Source of the DNA: Longimicrobium sp.
Lineage (GTDB): Bacteria; Gemmatimonadota; Gemmatimonadetes; Longimicrobiales; Longimicrobiaceae
Length of the DNA stretch: 64,000 nucleotides
Assembly: GCA_036389135.1 (NCBI GenBank)
Contig: DASVQP010000029.1
Coordinates: 1 to 64,000 of the forward strand
Reading direction: 5' to 3'
Under the pieces are notes generated by a model, which had not been told where the DNA came from, searched no databases, and was given only the letters and a program-made list of their open reading frames with translations. The stretch's first letter is position 1, and every line of letters starts with the position of its first letter. Shown in pieces: positions 33,246-42,702 of this stretch. The translations under genes were made by a program, and so were the position numbers.

Positions 33246-35699
33246 CTACCCAGCCGCCCTCTCCAGCCGCACCTGCATCTTCCTCACCCGGTCGCCCAGC
33301 GACTCGCTGGAGACGCGGTTGCGCGCGCGGTCCACCAGCAGCGGAAAGGCCAGCGGCGGCGTGCGTTCCGGGTTCGTCACGATTACCCGGCTGGCGGCGA
33401 GGCGCTCCAGCGTGCGGCCCAGGCGGCTGCTCTCCAGCTGGCGTTCCAGCACCTCGCGGTGCGCCTGGCTCAGCAGCAGGTTCTGCGGATCGAAGCGCTG
33501 GAAGACGTCGAAGAAGAGGCCGCTGGAGGCCTGGAGCTGGCGCGCCGTCTTTCCCGCGTGCGGAAGGCCGGGGAAGACGAGCCCCGCCACCCGCGCGATC
33601 TCGCGGAACTGCCGCTTCGCCATCTCGGTGGCGTTGAGCGACGCGGGGATGTCGTCCACCAGGTCGCGCGGGCTCAGCAGGCCGGCCGCAAGCGCCTCGT
33701 CCAGCGGCGCCTCGTCGGCCGAGAGGAGCTCCACGCCGTAGTCGTTGGCGGCCAGCGTGAACGAGATCGGGCGCATCCGCGAGATGCGGTACGCGAGGAG
33801 CGCGGCCAGCCCCTCGTGCACCAGGCGCCCTTCAAAGGGGAAGAAGAAGAGGTGGAACCCCTCGCGCGTCTTCACCCGCTCCACCAGCAGCTCGTCCGCC
33901 GCGGGGATGCGGCTCCAGCGCGCCTGGATCTCCAGGATGGGGCGCACCGCCTCCATCTCCGGGTCGCGGAAGACCCCCTCACGCGCCTCCTCCAGCCTCC
34001 GCCGCAGCGCCGCCGCCAGCTCGGTGGAGAGCGGCATGCGCGCTCCCATCCAGCGGGGGATGAAGCCCTTGATGCTCCCCGCCTTGCGCACCCACGCCGT
34101 CATCTCGCGCACGCGCACGAACTCCACCGGCTTGCCCGAGAAGATGAAGCGGTCGCCGGGGCGCAGGCGCGCGATGAACGACTCCTCCACCGATCCCAGC
34201 CGCGCGCCCTTGAGGTACTTCACGCTGACGGACGCGTCGCTCACGATGGTGCCCACCGCCTGCCGGTGCCGCCGCGCCACGCCACCGTCCTCCACGCGCC
34301 ACCAGCCGTCCTCGCCAGGGACGACGCGGGAGTACTCGGGATACGCGCGCAGCGCCTCGCCCCCGCGCGAGACGAAGTCCAGCGTCCACTCCCACTCGTC
34401 GTCGCGAAGCCCGGCGTAGGCGCGGGTGGAGCGCACTTCGTCACGAAGGTCGTCCGGCCGGAAGCCGCCGCCCAGCGCCACCGTCACCACGTGCTGGGCC
34501 AGGACGTCCAGCGGACGCTCCACGGGGAGGCGGCTCTCGATGGCGCCCGCCTTCACGGCGTCGCGCGCGGCGGCCACCTCCACCAGCTCCAGCGCGTTGG
34601 TGGGCACGCAGGTGACGCGGCTCTCCACGCCCGGGCGGTGGCCGCTGCGGCCCGCCCGCTGGAGGAGGCGCGCCACCCCCTTGGGGCTCCCCACCTGGAG
34701 CACGCGGTCCACGGGCGAGAAGTCGACCCCCAGATCCAGCGACGATGTGGCGACCACGCAGCGCAGGCGGCCGGTGCGCAGCCCCTCCTCCACGAAGTCG
34801 CGTGTGGAACGATCCAGCGAACCATGATGCAACGCGATCACCCCCGCCCACTCCGGCCGCGCGGCGAGGATCGCCTGAAACCAGATCTCCGTCTGCGAGC
34901 GCGTGTTGGTGAAGACGATGGCCGTCTGCCCCTCCTCCACCGCCGCGACGACCTGCGGCAGCATCTGCGTTCCCAGGTGCCCGGCCCACGGGAAGCGCTC
35001 AATGGTGCCGGGGATCAGCGCGTCGATGCGCACCGGCTTCGGCTCCTCGCCGCGGACGATGCGCCCCGGGCCGGCCGCGCCCAGCAGCGTGTCCAGCGCC
35101 TCGCCCAGGTTGCCGATGGTGGCCGAGAGCGCCCAGGTGCGCAGCCCCGGCCTCCACCCGCGCAGCCTCGCCAGCGCCAGCTCGGTCTGCACGCCGCGCT
35201 TGCTCCCCATCAGCTCGTGCCACTCGTCCACCACCACCGCGCGCAGGTCGCGAAAGAGCTCCGGCGCATCCGGCCGCGTCAGGAACAGCGACAGCGACTC
35301 CGGCGTGGTGAGCAGCGCGCTCGGAAGCCGCCGCCGCTGCCTCGCCCTCGTCGCCTGCGAGGTGTCGCCCGTCCTGGACTCGAGCGTCCAGCCGATCCCG
35401 AGCGCCTCCAGCGCGTTGCCGAGCGCGACCTCGGTATCGGCCGCCAGGGCGCGCAGCGGGGTGATCCAGAGCACGCGCAGCCCCGGCGCCTTGCCGCCCT
35501 GCGGATGCTCCTCCATCCACTCCAGCAGCGGCCCCATCCACGCCGCGTACGTCTTTCCCGTGCCGGTGGCGGCGTGCACAAGCCCGCTCTCGCCATCGCG
35601 GTACGCATCCCACACCTCGCGCTGAAACCCGAACGGCGCCCATCCGCGCGACGCGAACCACGCCTCCACCCGTTCGAGCGCGGCGTCGCGTGCGGCCAT
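33246..35699 (-). CDS. Ligase-associated Lhr-type DEXH helicase
   Basis: This 817-residue helicase has the DEAD/DEAH motifs ATGTGKT (Walker A), VVDEWHEL (Walker B, DEWH), SATIGN, SSLDLGVDF and QRAGRSGHR, followed by the Lhr-like C-terminal region. Its length fits the ligase-associated DNA damage response helicase. The ATG at 35699 gives the expected N-terminus. It belongs with pdeM, the ligase and the exonuclease, which are all minus strand in this window but not contiguous. Confidence 0.93.
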   Translation of the reverse strand: MAARDAALERVEAWFASRGWAPFGFQREVWDAYRDGESGLVHAATGTGKTYAAWMGPLLEWMEEHPQGGKAPGLRVLWITPLRALAADTEVALGNALEALGIGWTLESRTGDTSQATRARQRRRLPSALLTTPESLSLFLTRPDAPELFRDLRAVVVDEWHELMGSKRGVQTELALARLRGWRPGLRTWALSATIGNLGEALDTLLGAAGPGRIVRGEEPKPVRIDALIPGTIERFPWAGHLGTQMLPQVVAAVEEGQTAIVFTNTRSQTEIWFQAILAARPEWAGVIALHHGSLDRSTRDFVEEGLRTGRLRCVVATSSLDLGVDFSPVDRVLQVGSPKGVARLLQRAGRSGHRPGVESRVTCVPTNALELVEVAAARDAVKAGAIESRLPVERPLDVLAQHVVTVALGGGFRPDDLRDEVRSTRAYAGLRDDEWEWTLDFVSRGGEALRAYPEYSRVVPGEDGWWRVEDGGVARRHRQAVGTIVSDASVSVKYLKGARLGSVEESFIARLRPGDRFIFSGKPVEFVRVREMTAWVRKAGSIKGFIPRWMGARMPLSTELAAALRRRLEEAREGVFRDPEMEAVRPILEIQARWSRIPAADELLVERVKTREGFHLFFFPFEGRLVHEGLAALLAYRISRMRPISFTLAANDYGVELLSADEAPLDEALAAGLLSPRDLVDDIPASLNATEMAKRQFREIARVAGLVFPGLPHAGKTARQLQASSGLFFDVFQRFDPQNLLLSQAHREVLERQLESSRLGRTLERLAASRVIVTNPERTPPLAFPLLVDRARNRVSSESLGDRVRKMQVRLERAAG

Positions 35700-35837
35700 C
35701 GGAGCGGCGGGTGCGGTGCGGGCCAAGATCCTGCCCCGGTGCGGGTGGATGCGACGGACCCCCGCCACACGAGGCAACGACCGCGCCCGCGCGAAATCCA
35801 GCCGTTCCGCGCGCTATCGCACCCGGGAAAACAGGCC

Positions 35838-35866
35838 GGCCGTCCACTGAACGTCCAGTGAACGGC
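35838..35866. repeat. Imperfect palindrome between helicase and hypothetical gene
   Basis: CCGTCCACTGAACG and TCCAGTGAACGG form an imperfect dyad. It is about 27 bases after the stop of the hypothetical gene at 35894 and may be its terminator, though no T-run follows. Confidence 0.35.
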
Positions 35867-35893
35867 CGCGGGGGTGCTGGTTTCTGCCGCGCG

Positions 35894-36313
35894 TCACGCG
35901 TCCAACACGCCGATGCTCACCAGCCATTCGTCACGATACCGGCGCTGCTCCTCCACCGTCGCCGGCAGCACGTCAGGCCCGGTGGCGAAAATATCCTGCA
36001 GCTCCGCTCCGCTTGAGTGGCGCCCTGGCGTGAGGCGGTAGGCGCGAAGTCCGGCCCCCATGTCACGCGCCATTCCGGATGGGTACACGTTTCGGCTCGC
36101 GCCGTAACAGAGCAGCCGCGTTCCGTCCTGCTCCAGCACCTCGCGAATGTGGCACAACGCTTCGAAGTAGTCGCTCGCCTCCGCATGGAGTGTCCGGCCC
36201 TGGTGCGTCAGGCTGAGCCTGCACGCGCCGTCGGCGGCGGCGAGCGACACTCGCGCCTCTTCCACGGTGCCGCCGGGGAGAAGCATCTGGATCGTGCGAG
36301 TTTGTTCGGCCAT
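35894..36313 (-). CDS. Hypothetical protein
   Basis: This 139-residue protein is not recognised. It starts MAEQTRTIQMLLPGG and looks like a small soluble alpha/beta protein, with EALCHIREVLEQDG and LLCYGASRNVYPSGMARDMG in the middle. The ATG at 36313 is favoured because the frame upstream is arginine/proline-rich and protein-unlike. Nothing nearby indicates a function. Confidence 0.6.
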   Translation of the reverse strand: MAEQTRTIQMLLPGGTVEEARVSLAAADGACRLSLTHQGRTLHAEASDYFEALCHIREVLEQDGTRLLCYGASRNVYPSGMARDMGAGLRAYRLTPGRHSSGAELQDIFATGPDVLPATVEEQRRYRDEWLVSIGVLDA

Positions 36314-36354
36314 TTGCGGGTTCTGCTCACGGCGGGTGGCGGCGGGCCGGGCTC

Positions 36355-37215
36355 CTACGGCGCCTTCCGCGCCGCCACGCCGAACATCAGCGGCAGATCG
36401 GGGACGCCGGGGGGCGGATGGAAGCGGCGGTGCTCGTCGGCGCGCATGCCGGGGTGGAGCAGGCAGCCGTTGCTGTACGGCCACTCGCGCAGCGCCTCCA
36501 GGGTGAGCCCGGCGTCCAGCAGCGCCGTCACCACGTCGGAGATCCCCCAGGCGAACTCCCAGGTGGGGTGCGGGTTGCGGAAGTCCTGCACTCCCGGCTC
36601 GGCCCGCGCGCCGTGCAGCAGCCCCTCGCCCGAGGCGGCCACGTAGTCGCCGATCCCCTCTGGCTCATGGATCGGCGTGCCGTACGAACGGTACGGGTAG
36701 AGGGGCCGCAGGTCCCCGCCCTGCATCATGGCCGCGGGGTGGAACTCCACCAGCACGAACCTTCCTCCCGGGCGCAGCACCCCCGCGATCCCGCGCCCCC
36801 ACGCCTCCAGGTCCGAGAGCCACCCCACCGCGCCGTACGACGAGAAGACCCGGTCGAAGGTGCGCCCCGCCTCTGCCGCCTCGCGCAACCAGTCGTACAC
36901 GTCCGCGCGCTCGAACTCCGCCGCGATCCCGCTCGCCGCCGAAAGCTCGCGCGCGAAGCGGATCGCCTCGTCGCTGATGTCCACCCCCGTCGCGCGGGCG
37001 CCGCGGCGGGCCAGGGACAGCGTGTCCTGCCCCGCGTTGCACTGCAGGTGCAGCAGTTCCAATCCCTTCACATCGCCCAGCAGCTCCAGCTCCTCGGGAA
37101 AAAGGGTATCGCCGCCGGCGCGCAAGAACGCCGCCTGGTCGCCCTTGTGGCTGTTGTGCGCGGCCGTGGCGGCGTTCCAGGAAAGCCGGTTCTGCTCGTG
37201 GAGGTCGTGTCGCAT
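36355..37215 (-). CDS. Class I SAM-dependent methyltransferase
   Basis: This 286-residue protein has a Rossmann methyltransferase core: LELLHLQCNAGQDTLSLA (motif I region near 50-70), VDISDEAI (acidic residue after beta-2) and FDRVFSSYGAVGWL, with VLRPGGRFVLVEFHP as motif III. The substrate cannot be told. The start at 37215 fits the family, although no strong ribosome site is visible. Confidence 0.87.
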   Translation of the reverse strand: MRHDLHEQNRLSWNAATAAHNSHKGDQAAFLRAGGDTLFPEELELLGDVKGLELLHLQCNAGQDTLSLARRGARATGVDISDEAIRFARELSAASGIAAEFERADVYDWLREAAEAGRTFDRVFSSYGAVGWLSDLEAWGRGIAGVLRPGGRFVLVEFHPAAMMQGGDLRPLYPYRSYGTPIHEPEGIGDYVAASGEGLLHGARAEPGVQDFRNPHPTWEFAWGISDVVTALLDAGLTLEALREWPYSNGCLLHPGMRADEHRRFHPPPGVPDLPLMFGVAARKAP

Positions 37216-37246
37216 CTGTACCCAGAAGAAGGATCGGCGAAGAGCC

Positions 37247-37930
37247 TCAACGCTCGACTCCCCGTTGGAGCTGGAGCGCCCGTTCGTATACGCGAGAGCA
37301 GAGGGCGTCCGCGTTGGGCGAGAAGGTGCCGTCGGTAAGACTGCCAATACCGCCGTAGCATTCGAGGATGCGCTGCAAGCCGTGCGTGTCGCTGTTGCGT
37401 AGCTCGCGCTCGGCTCGCGCGAGCTCATCGTTCAGCTCCAGGCTCACGTCGCCTCGTATAAGTTCCCGGAGCCTTGTCAGGTCCGCGATCAACGCGGGAA
37501 CCTCCGGGTGGAGCGTCGCCGATCCAACGGGACTGCTGGCTGGCTGAACGTCGGGCACGATGCCGGGTTGGGCCGTGCGGCCGAGGACCGCCTCCACGAC
37601 CAGGGAACCCAGGATAAAAGTGGTGCACCCCACCACGATAGCCTGGATAGCTCCAGCATTTGGGAACGGAGCCTCGGAGCCGAACTCGGCGGCATAATAG
37701 TATTCAGCGATCTCGTCGAGGACCCCCACGACCACCAGGGTTGACCAGAACGACCGCCAAACCGCGCTCAGGCGGCGCGTGAGCAGGGTCGTAACCCCCC
37801 CGAGCACCGCGGCCCACGCGAGGTAAGGCAGGCTCAGCGGGCGGACGGGCGCAGTGGCCACCCACGTCGCAACCCCCAGAAGGAGCAGCAGCCCAGCGAC
37901 TTTGTTTGATCGGGGAATATGTTGAAGCAT
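37247..37930 (-). CDS. Hypothetical multi-pass membrane protein
   Basis: This 227-residue protein has four probable hydrophobic segments in the first half (about 10-30, 35-50, 58-75 and 92-112) and a soluble helical C-terminal half. No family is recognised. Its GC content is lower than that of the neighbours, which may reflect transfer. It ends 31 bases before the methyltransferase gene. Confidence 0.6.
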   Translation of the reverse strand: MLQHIPRSNKVAGLLLLLGVATWVATAPVRPLSLPYLAWAAVLGGVTTLLTRRLSAVWRSFWSTLVVVGVLDEIAEYYYAAEFGSEAPFPNAGAIQAIVVGCTTFILGSLVVEAVLGRTAQPGIVPDVQPASSPVGSATLHPEVPALIADLTRLRELIRGDVSLELNDELARAERELRNSDTHGLQRILECYGGIGSLTDGTFSPNADALCSRVYERALQLQRGVER

Positions 37931-37982
37931 GTACCGGGACCCTCTCGACGTTTAGGGTCGATGAACCCTTCTTAGGAACCTC

Positions 37983-38056
37983 TACAGAGGGAACTGCAAG
38001 CCGCGGAGAACCCCTTCCGCTGTTCTTTTCGTTCCCTCTGCGTCTCTGTGTGAGGC
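37983..38056. repeat. Dispersed CAGAG element, copy 4
   Basis: It has the left end ACAGAGGGAACTGC, the centre GAACCCCTTCCGCTGTTC and the right end CCCTCTGCGTCTCTGTGTGA. It abuts the 3' end of the DNA ligase gene. Confidence 0.7.
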
Positions 38057-38059
38057 TGT

Positions 38060-39658
38060 TCACCCCTCCAGCAGCCCGATGATCGTCTCCAGCGAATCCG
38101 CGTCCTCGGGCTTCTTGTCGGTGCGCCAGCGCAGAATGCGGGGGAAGCGCACCGCCACGCCGCTCTTGTGGCGCGGCGAGCGCTGGATTCCCTCAAAGGC
38201 CAGTTCGAACACCAGCTCCGGCTTCACCGTGCGCACCGGACCGAACTTCTGCAGCGAGTTGCGCCGCACCCACGCATCCACCTGGCGGATCTCGGCGTCG
38301 GTGAGGCCGCTGTACGCCTTGGCAAAGGGCACCAGCTCGCCCTCCTTCCACACCGCAAAGGTGTAGTCGGTGTAGAGCGATGCGCGCCGCCCGTGCCCCC
38401 GCTGCGCGTACACCATCACCGCGTCGAGGGTAAAGGGCTCCACCTTCCACTTCCACCAGTCGCCGCGGCGCCGGCCGGTGCGGTAGGGCGAGTCAAGGCG
38501 CTTCAGCATCAGCCCCTCCGAAGCGCGCTCGCGGGCGCCGCGGTACGCCTCGATCACCGCGTCCCAGTCGCCTGCCGGGACGATGGGGGAGAGCGGGATG
38601 CGGTCCGTGGCGCCGGTGGGGAGGGAGGCGATCAGCTCCTCCAGCCGCGCGCGACGCCAGCGCAGCGGCTCCTCGCGCACGTCGCGGCCGTCGATCTCCA
38701 GCAGGTCGTAGGCGAGGAGGACGACGGGGACCTCGGCCAGGATCTTGGGGCCCAGCACCTTGCGCCCGATGCGCCGCTGGAGCTGCGCAAAGGGGAGCGG
38801 GCCGCCCTCCTTCCACGGCAGGATCTCGCCGTCGAGCACGGTACCGTCGGGCAAGAGGCCGGCGGCGCGCGCCAGTTCGGGGAAGCGCTCCGTGATCAGC
38901 TCCTCGCCGCGCGACCAGAGGTACACGCTGCCGCGCCGGCGGATCATCTGCGCGCGGATGCCGTCCCACTTCCACTCCGCCTGCCACTCGCCGGCGTCGC
39001 CCAGCGATTCGGGGCCGCCGTCCAGCGCGTACGCAAGGTAGAAGGGGTAGGGGCGGCTGGCGTCGGCGTCGCTGGTGTCTGCGCCGAAGAGGCGGGTGTA
39101 GAAGCCGGGCGTGGGGTCCCAGGTGCCCATCAGTCGGTGCGCCACCGTGGGCTCGTCCACCCCGCCCACACGGGCCAGGGCGCGCACCACCAGGTTCTGC
39201 GACACGCCCACGCGAAAGGCGCCGGTGATCAGCTTGTTCCACACGTACGCCTCGGGGCCGCTGAGCTCGGCCCACGCGCCCCGCATCGCCGCGCGCTGGC
39301 CGGCCTCGTCCTCGTGGCGCATGGGGAGAAGGCGCTCCTCCACCCAGCGGTGCAGCGGCAGGTCCTCGCGCTCCTCGGATGGCGGCGGAAGGAGCAGGGT
39401 GATGGTCTCCGCCAGGTCGCCCACGGCCTCGTGGCACTCGGCGAACATCCACTCCGGCACGCCGCCCATCTCCATCGCCCACTCGGCCAGCCTGCGCGCG
39501 GGCACCAGCCGCTTGGGCCGCCTTCCGATCAGGAAGTGCACCGCCCACGCCGCGTCCTCCGGCGCCGCGGACGCGAAGTAGCGCGCCAGCGCGTCCACTT
39601 TTTCGCCGGTGCGCGTGGTTTCGTCCAGCTCGGCGTACAGCTCGGCGAACGCTCTCAT
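38060..39658 (-). CDS. ATP-dependent DNA ligase
   Basis: This 532-residue ligase has an N-terminal DNA-binding domain, the nucleotidyl-transfer motif EWKWDGIRAQ with the adenylated Lys (about residue 228), then DGEILPW (motif III), SEGLMLKRLDSPYR (motif IV) and WWKWK (motif V), and an OB-fold C-terminus. The length and order match the ligase-associated DNA damage response type. The ATG at 39658 gives MRAFAELYAELD, the usual start. Confidence 0.93.
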   Translation of the reverse strand: MRAFAELYAELDETTRTGEKVDALARYFASAAPEDAAWAVHFLIGRRPKRLVPARRLAEWAMEMGGVPEWMFAECHEAVGDLAETITLLLPPPSEEREDLPLHRWVEERLLPMRHEDEAGQRAAMRGAWAELSGPEAYVWNKLITGAFRVGVSQNLVVRALARVGGVDEPTVAHRLMGTWDPTPGFYTRLFGADTSDADASRPYPFYLAYALDGGPESLGDAGEWQAEWKWDGIRAQMIRRRGSVYLWSRGEELITERFPELARAAGLLPDGTVLDGEILPWKEGGPLPFAQLQRRIGRKVLGPKILAEVPVVLLAYDLLEIDGRDVREEPLRWRRARLEELIASLPTGATDRIPLSPIVPAGDWDAVIEAYRGARERASEGLMLKRLDSPYRTGRRRGDWWKWKVEPFTLDAVMVYAQRGHGRRASLYTDYTFAVWKEGELVPFAKAYSGLTDAEIRQVDAWVRRNSLQKFGPVRTVKPELVFELAFEGIQRSPRHKSGVAVRFPRILRWRTDKKPEDADSLETIIGLLEG

Positions 39659-39700
39659 CGCAGCGACCCTCCGCACGATCCACACCCGAAACAGCAATCT

Positions 39701-39796
39701 CACACAGAGACACGGAGGGAAACGGAGAGGACAGGAAAGGGTGCTGTATCTCCCTCCTGCCTTTCTTGCCGCTTCCCTCTGTGGCTCTGTGTGAGG
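39701..39796. repeat. Dispersed CAGAG element, copy 5
   Basis: It has the left end CACACAGAGACACGGAGGG and the right end CCCTCTGTGGCTCTGTGTGA. It is about 96 bp long, between the sialidase-like and ligase genes. Confidence 0.7.
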
Positions 39797-39813
39797 CCCT
39801 TTGTCTGGATCTT

Positions 39814-40875
39814 CTACTGCACGATCAGGTCGCGCTTCAGCCAGATGTCATAGTTGTTGGCTCCGCCAACTACCTGATGACCCCAGGCCAGGATCACCTC
39901 CCCCGCCGTGGTCCCGAGGATCGCGTGAGGCTCCACGTCGGCAAGGTCCGCGTCGGTGGTCAGGGCGGTCGCGGCGCTCCAGGTGCGGCCGTCCGGGCTG
40001 GTGCGGTAGACGACGTTGTAGTGGGCCGTCCCCTGCGCGGTGACGTACGGCAGGAAGAAGCTCCCGTTCGGCATCACGATGGGCGCCGAGTCGTGGTTGT
40101 CGTCCGCCTGCGCGAGGGGCGTGGCGGCGGCGGTCCAGTTGTACGGATCGGCCGAAGTCTCCGCGAACAGGTCCATCTTGCCGTCGCTTCCGGCGGATTG
40201 GTACGTCACCAGGTACAGACCGTCGCTGGCGCGCTTGGCGATGCGGGGGAGCGCGGCCGCCGTCGTGGTGATGGCGGTCTTGCGGGTGTCCCACGTGGCG
40301 CCGCCGTCGGTGGAGCGCGCGATGTAGGCGGCGCCGTTCAGGCGGTGGTACGTCATTGTCAGTGAGCCGTCCGGCTCCACGATCACCGCAGGATTGATCT
40401 CGCCGCCAGTGTTCCACCCGAGCCCAATGCGCCCGCGTGCCGTCCACGTTGCCCCGTCCGGCGAGGTGGAGCGGTGGATGCGGTTGCCGCCCTTGTTCCC
40501 CTCGTTGTATAGGTAGAAGAGCGCGAACCCGCCCGTCGCCAGCTCCACCAGCGCGGGATGGCGCTCGCTGTTCGTGGCCGCCACAATCGCGCGCGGCACA
40601 CTCCACGTGGCGCCCTCGTCCGCGGAGTTGCTGATGAACAGGTCGCCCGAGTTGCTGGAGTTGAGGCGCTCGATCACCATCATCAGCGTCCCCGCCCGCG
40701 TACGGATCAGCGACGGCTGGTAGTCGGTCTCGGGCCCGGCGTACACGGCGCCCGTCTCCGTGGCCGAGATCACCCGCTGCCCCGTCGCGGGAACGGTAAA
40801 TCCGGTCGAATCAGCCGTGCAGGCGGCCAGGGCAAGCACAACGAGGCCCAGCGTGGGCTTGTGGATGCGAACCAT
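39814..40875 (-). CDS. Sialidase/BNR-repeat lipoprotein
   Basis: This 353-residue lipoprotein has the lipobox LALAAC and a six-bladed beta-propeller pattern with several Asp-box motifs (SADEGATWS, STSPDGATWT, RSTDGGATWD and TSPDGRTWS). These are typical of sialidase-like exo-enzymes and of BNR-repeat proteins without activity. An arginine triad cannot be confirmed from the sequence alone. It may act on envelope or host glycans. Confidence 0.75.
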   Translation of the reverse strand: MVRIHKPTLGLVVLALAACTADSTGFTVPATGQRVISATETGAVYAGPETDYQPSLIRTRAGTLMMVIERLNSSNSGDLFISNSADEGATWSVPRAIVAATNSERHPALVELATGGFALFYLYNEGNKGGNRIHRSTSPDGATWTARGRIGLGWNTGGEINPAVIVEPDGSLTMTYHRLNGAAYIARSTDGGATWDTRKTAITTTAAALPRIAKRASDGLYLVTYQSAGSDGKMDLFAETSADPYNWTAAATPLAQADDNHDSAPIVMPNGSFFLPYVTAQGTAHYNVVYRTSPDGRTWSAATALTTDADLADVEPHAILGTTAGEVILAWGHQVVGGANNYDIWLKRDLIVQ

Positions 40876-41022
40876 GTGGAAGAGCTCCGGCGGAGAAGGA
40901 GAGGAAGCGAACGGCCCAGTACGAGGAAGGATCTGGAGACCGTGCCGCAGACGCCTAAATTTTATCTAAACGCCTGCGGTAAAACAAGTTGTGCCTTCCT
41001 CAACATCTCAGCCATTCCCCCG

Positions 41023-41054
41023 CGCACTAACGCACTACCGCACTCACGCACTTT
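41023..41054. repeat. CGCACTNN tandem octamers
   Basis: Four degenerate units of CGCACTNN are the reverse complement of the GTGCGTGA units at 30671, so the two belong to one repeat family. They overlap the 3' end of the exonuclease gene. Confidence 0.6.
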
Positions 41055-42090
41055 CTTGCTGCTCCACCTCAGCCCCCTCTTCCGCCGGCGCGTCCACAGC
41101 CACATCGTCGCTCCCGCCCTCCCAGCGGCTGGCGACGGCCAGCGCCTGGATGCCGTGCTCGCGCAGCCACCGAACGACTGGCTCGCGATAGCCGTGCGTG
41201 ACCCAGACGCACTCGGCGCCGGTCGCCTCGATGGAGGAGAGCAGCGATGGCCAGTCGACGTGGTCGGAGAGGACGAAGCCTCGGTCCACGCCCCGACGCC
41301 GGCGCGCGCCGCGGATGCTCATCCACCCCGACGCGAACGCCGCCGACACGGGGCCGAAGCGGCGCATCCACGGCGTCCCGTTCGCCGAGGGCGGGGCGAT
41401 GACCAGGGCGCGGCTCCAATCGAAGCCCTTGGGCGCGCCCATCGGGTTGTCGGCGGGGGGAAGGGGGATGCCGCCGTCGCGGTAGTCCTGGTTCAGCTTC
41501 AGCGCCGCGCCGTGCGCGAAGATGGGGCCGATGGACGGATCGACACCGGCCAGCATCCGCTGCGCCTTGCCCAGCCCATAGCCGAAGAGGAGCGACGCGC
41601 GCCCCGCCTCCTGGTTGCCGCGCCACCACGCATCGATCTGCGCGAAGACCTCCGCCTGCGGCCGCCAGCGGTAGATGGGGAGGCCAAAGGTGCTCTCGGT
41701 GACGAAGGTGTGGCAGCGCACCGGCTCGAATGGCGTACAGGTGGGGTCCGGCTCCGTCTTGTAGTCGCCCGACACGACCCAAACCTCTCCGCCGCGCTCC
41801 ACCCTCACCTGCGCCGAGCCCAGGATGTGCCCCGCGGGGTGCAGCGACACCTTCACCCCGCGCACGTCTCTCACCTCGCCCCACTCCAGCGTGTCAATGC
41901 GGGCATCGGCGCCCAGGCGCGTCCTCATCACCCGCTCCCCCTCGCGCGAGCCCAGATAGCGCCGGCACCCCCATCGCGCGTGGTCGCCGTGCGCGTGCGT
42001 GATCACCGCCCGGTCCACCGGTAGCCAGGGGTCGATGAAGAAGTCACCTGCTTCGCAGTACATCCCCCGGTCAGTAACGCGCAGCAGCAT
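41044..42090 (-). CDS. Ligase-associated MBL-fold DNA exonuclease
   Basis: This 348-residue metallo-beta-lactamase-fold protein has HAHGDHARWG (metal-binding H-x-H-x-D-H), HPAGHILGSAQV, SGDYK and a later SDHVDW. It matches the exonuclease that accompanies ATP-dependent ligase, Lhr helicase and PdeM. ATG 42090 is used. The C-terminal 25 residues are acidic. Confidence 0.9.
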   Translation of the reverse strand: MLLRVTDRGMYCEAGDFFIDPWLPVDRAVITHAHGDHARWGCRRYLGSREGERVMRTRLGADARIDTLEWGEVRDVRGVKVSLHPAGHILGSAQVRVERGGEVWVVSGDYKTEPDPTCTPFEPVRCHTFVTESTFGLPIYRWRPQAEVFAQIDAWWRGNQEAGRASLLFGYGLGKAQRMLAGVDPSIGPIFAHGAALKLNQDYRDGGIPLPPADNPMGAPKGFDWSRALVIAPPSANGTPWMRRFGPVSAAFASGWMSIRGARRRRGVDRGFVLSDHVDWPSLLSSIEATGAECVWVTHGYREPVVRWLREHGIQALAVASRWEGGSDDVAVDAPAEEGAEVEQQESA

Positions 42091-42173
42091 GGGCGTGGTG
42101 GCGAGAGTGGCGGCACAGGCGCAAGCGGCCTCCCATGGCGCACGACGCGGGCCGAACCGCACTCAAAAACGCG

Positions 42174-42201
42174 GGCACGGAGAGATGCTCTTCTCCGTGC
42201 C
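42174..42201. other. Ten-base hairpin between divergent genes
   Basis: GGCACGGAGA and TCTCCGTGCC form a stem around eight bases. It lies between the starts of the exonuclease (minus) and SnoaL-like (plus) genes, so it may be a leader hairpin or operator. Confidence 0.4.
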
Positions 42202-42297
42202 GCTGTCTTCGTCCGTGATCGCCCCTGTGCGGATGCGCGGTTCGGTCATTGCGAAGCGCCCCGATCCCTACACAAACATTCGACGAGGGATCGGAAG

Positions 42298-42690
42298 ATG
42301 ACGGCAGCAAGCAGAGCGGAGCGCTTCGTGGACGCGCTGTACGCGCTCGAAGACGGGCGGGACGTGGAGCCGCTGGTCACGCTCCATGGCGACGACGCGG
42401 ACATCTCCAACCCGCTGGCGCCGCACCGGCACACGGGGCCGGAGGGTGCGCGCGAGTTCTGGGAATCGTACCGCGGGACGTTCGACAGCGTGCGCTCCGA
42501 ATTCCATCACACCGAAGACGCCGGCGACGCGTCGTTCCTGGAGTGGACCAGCACCGGGCGCACTACGCAGGGGCGCGACTTCAGCTACCGCGGTGTCAGC
42601 GTGGTCGAATGGAGCGGCGACCGCATCCGCGCGTTTCGCACCTACTTCGACCCGCGCCACCTCAGCCAGCAGATCGCCCCGGCGGCGTAG
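42298..42690 (+). CDS. SnoaL-like (NTF2-fold) protein
   Basis: This 130-residue protein has the SnoaL-like arrangement: an N-terminal helix, HGDDADISNPL near residue 30 and a C-terminal RIRAFRTYFDPRHL. NTF2-fold proteins of this size are isomerases, hydrolases or ligand binders, and activity cannot be predicted. The ATG follows GGAAG. Confidence 0.8.
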   Translation: MTAASRAERFVDALYALEDGRDVEPLVTLHGDDADISNPLAPHRHTGPEGAREFWESYRGTFDSVRSEFHHTEDAGDASFLEWTSTGRTTQGRDFSYRGVSVVEWSGDRIRAFRTYFDPRHLSQQIAPAA

Positions 42691-42702
42691 GACGCCGGGG
42701 CT

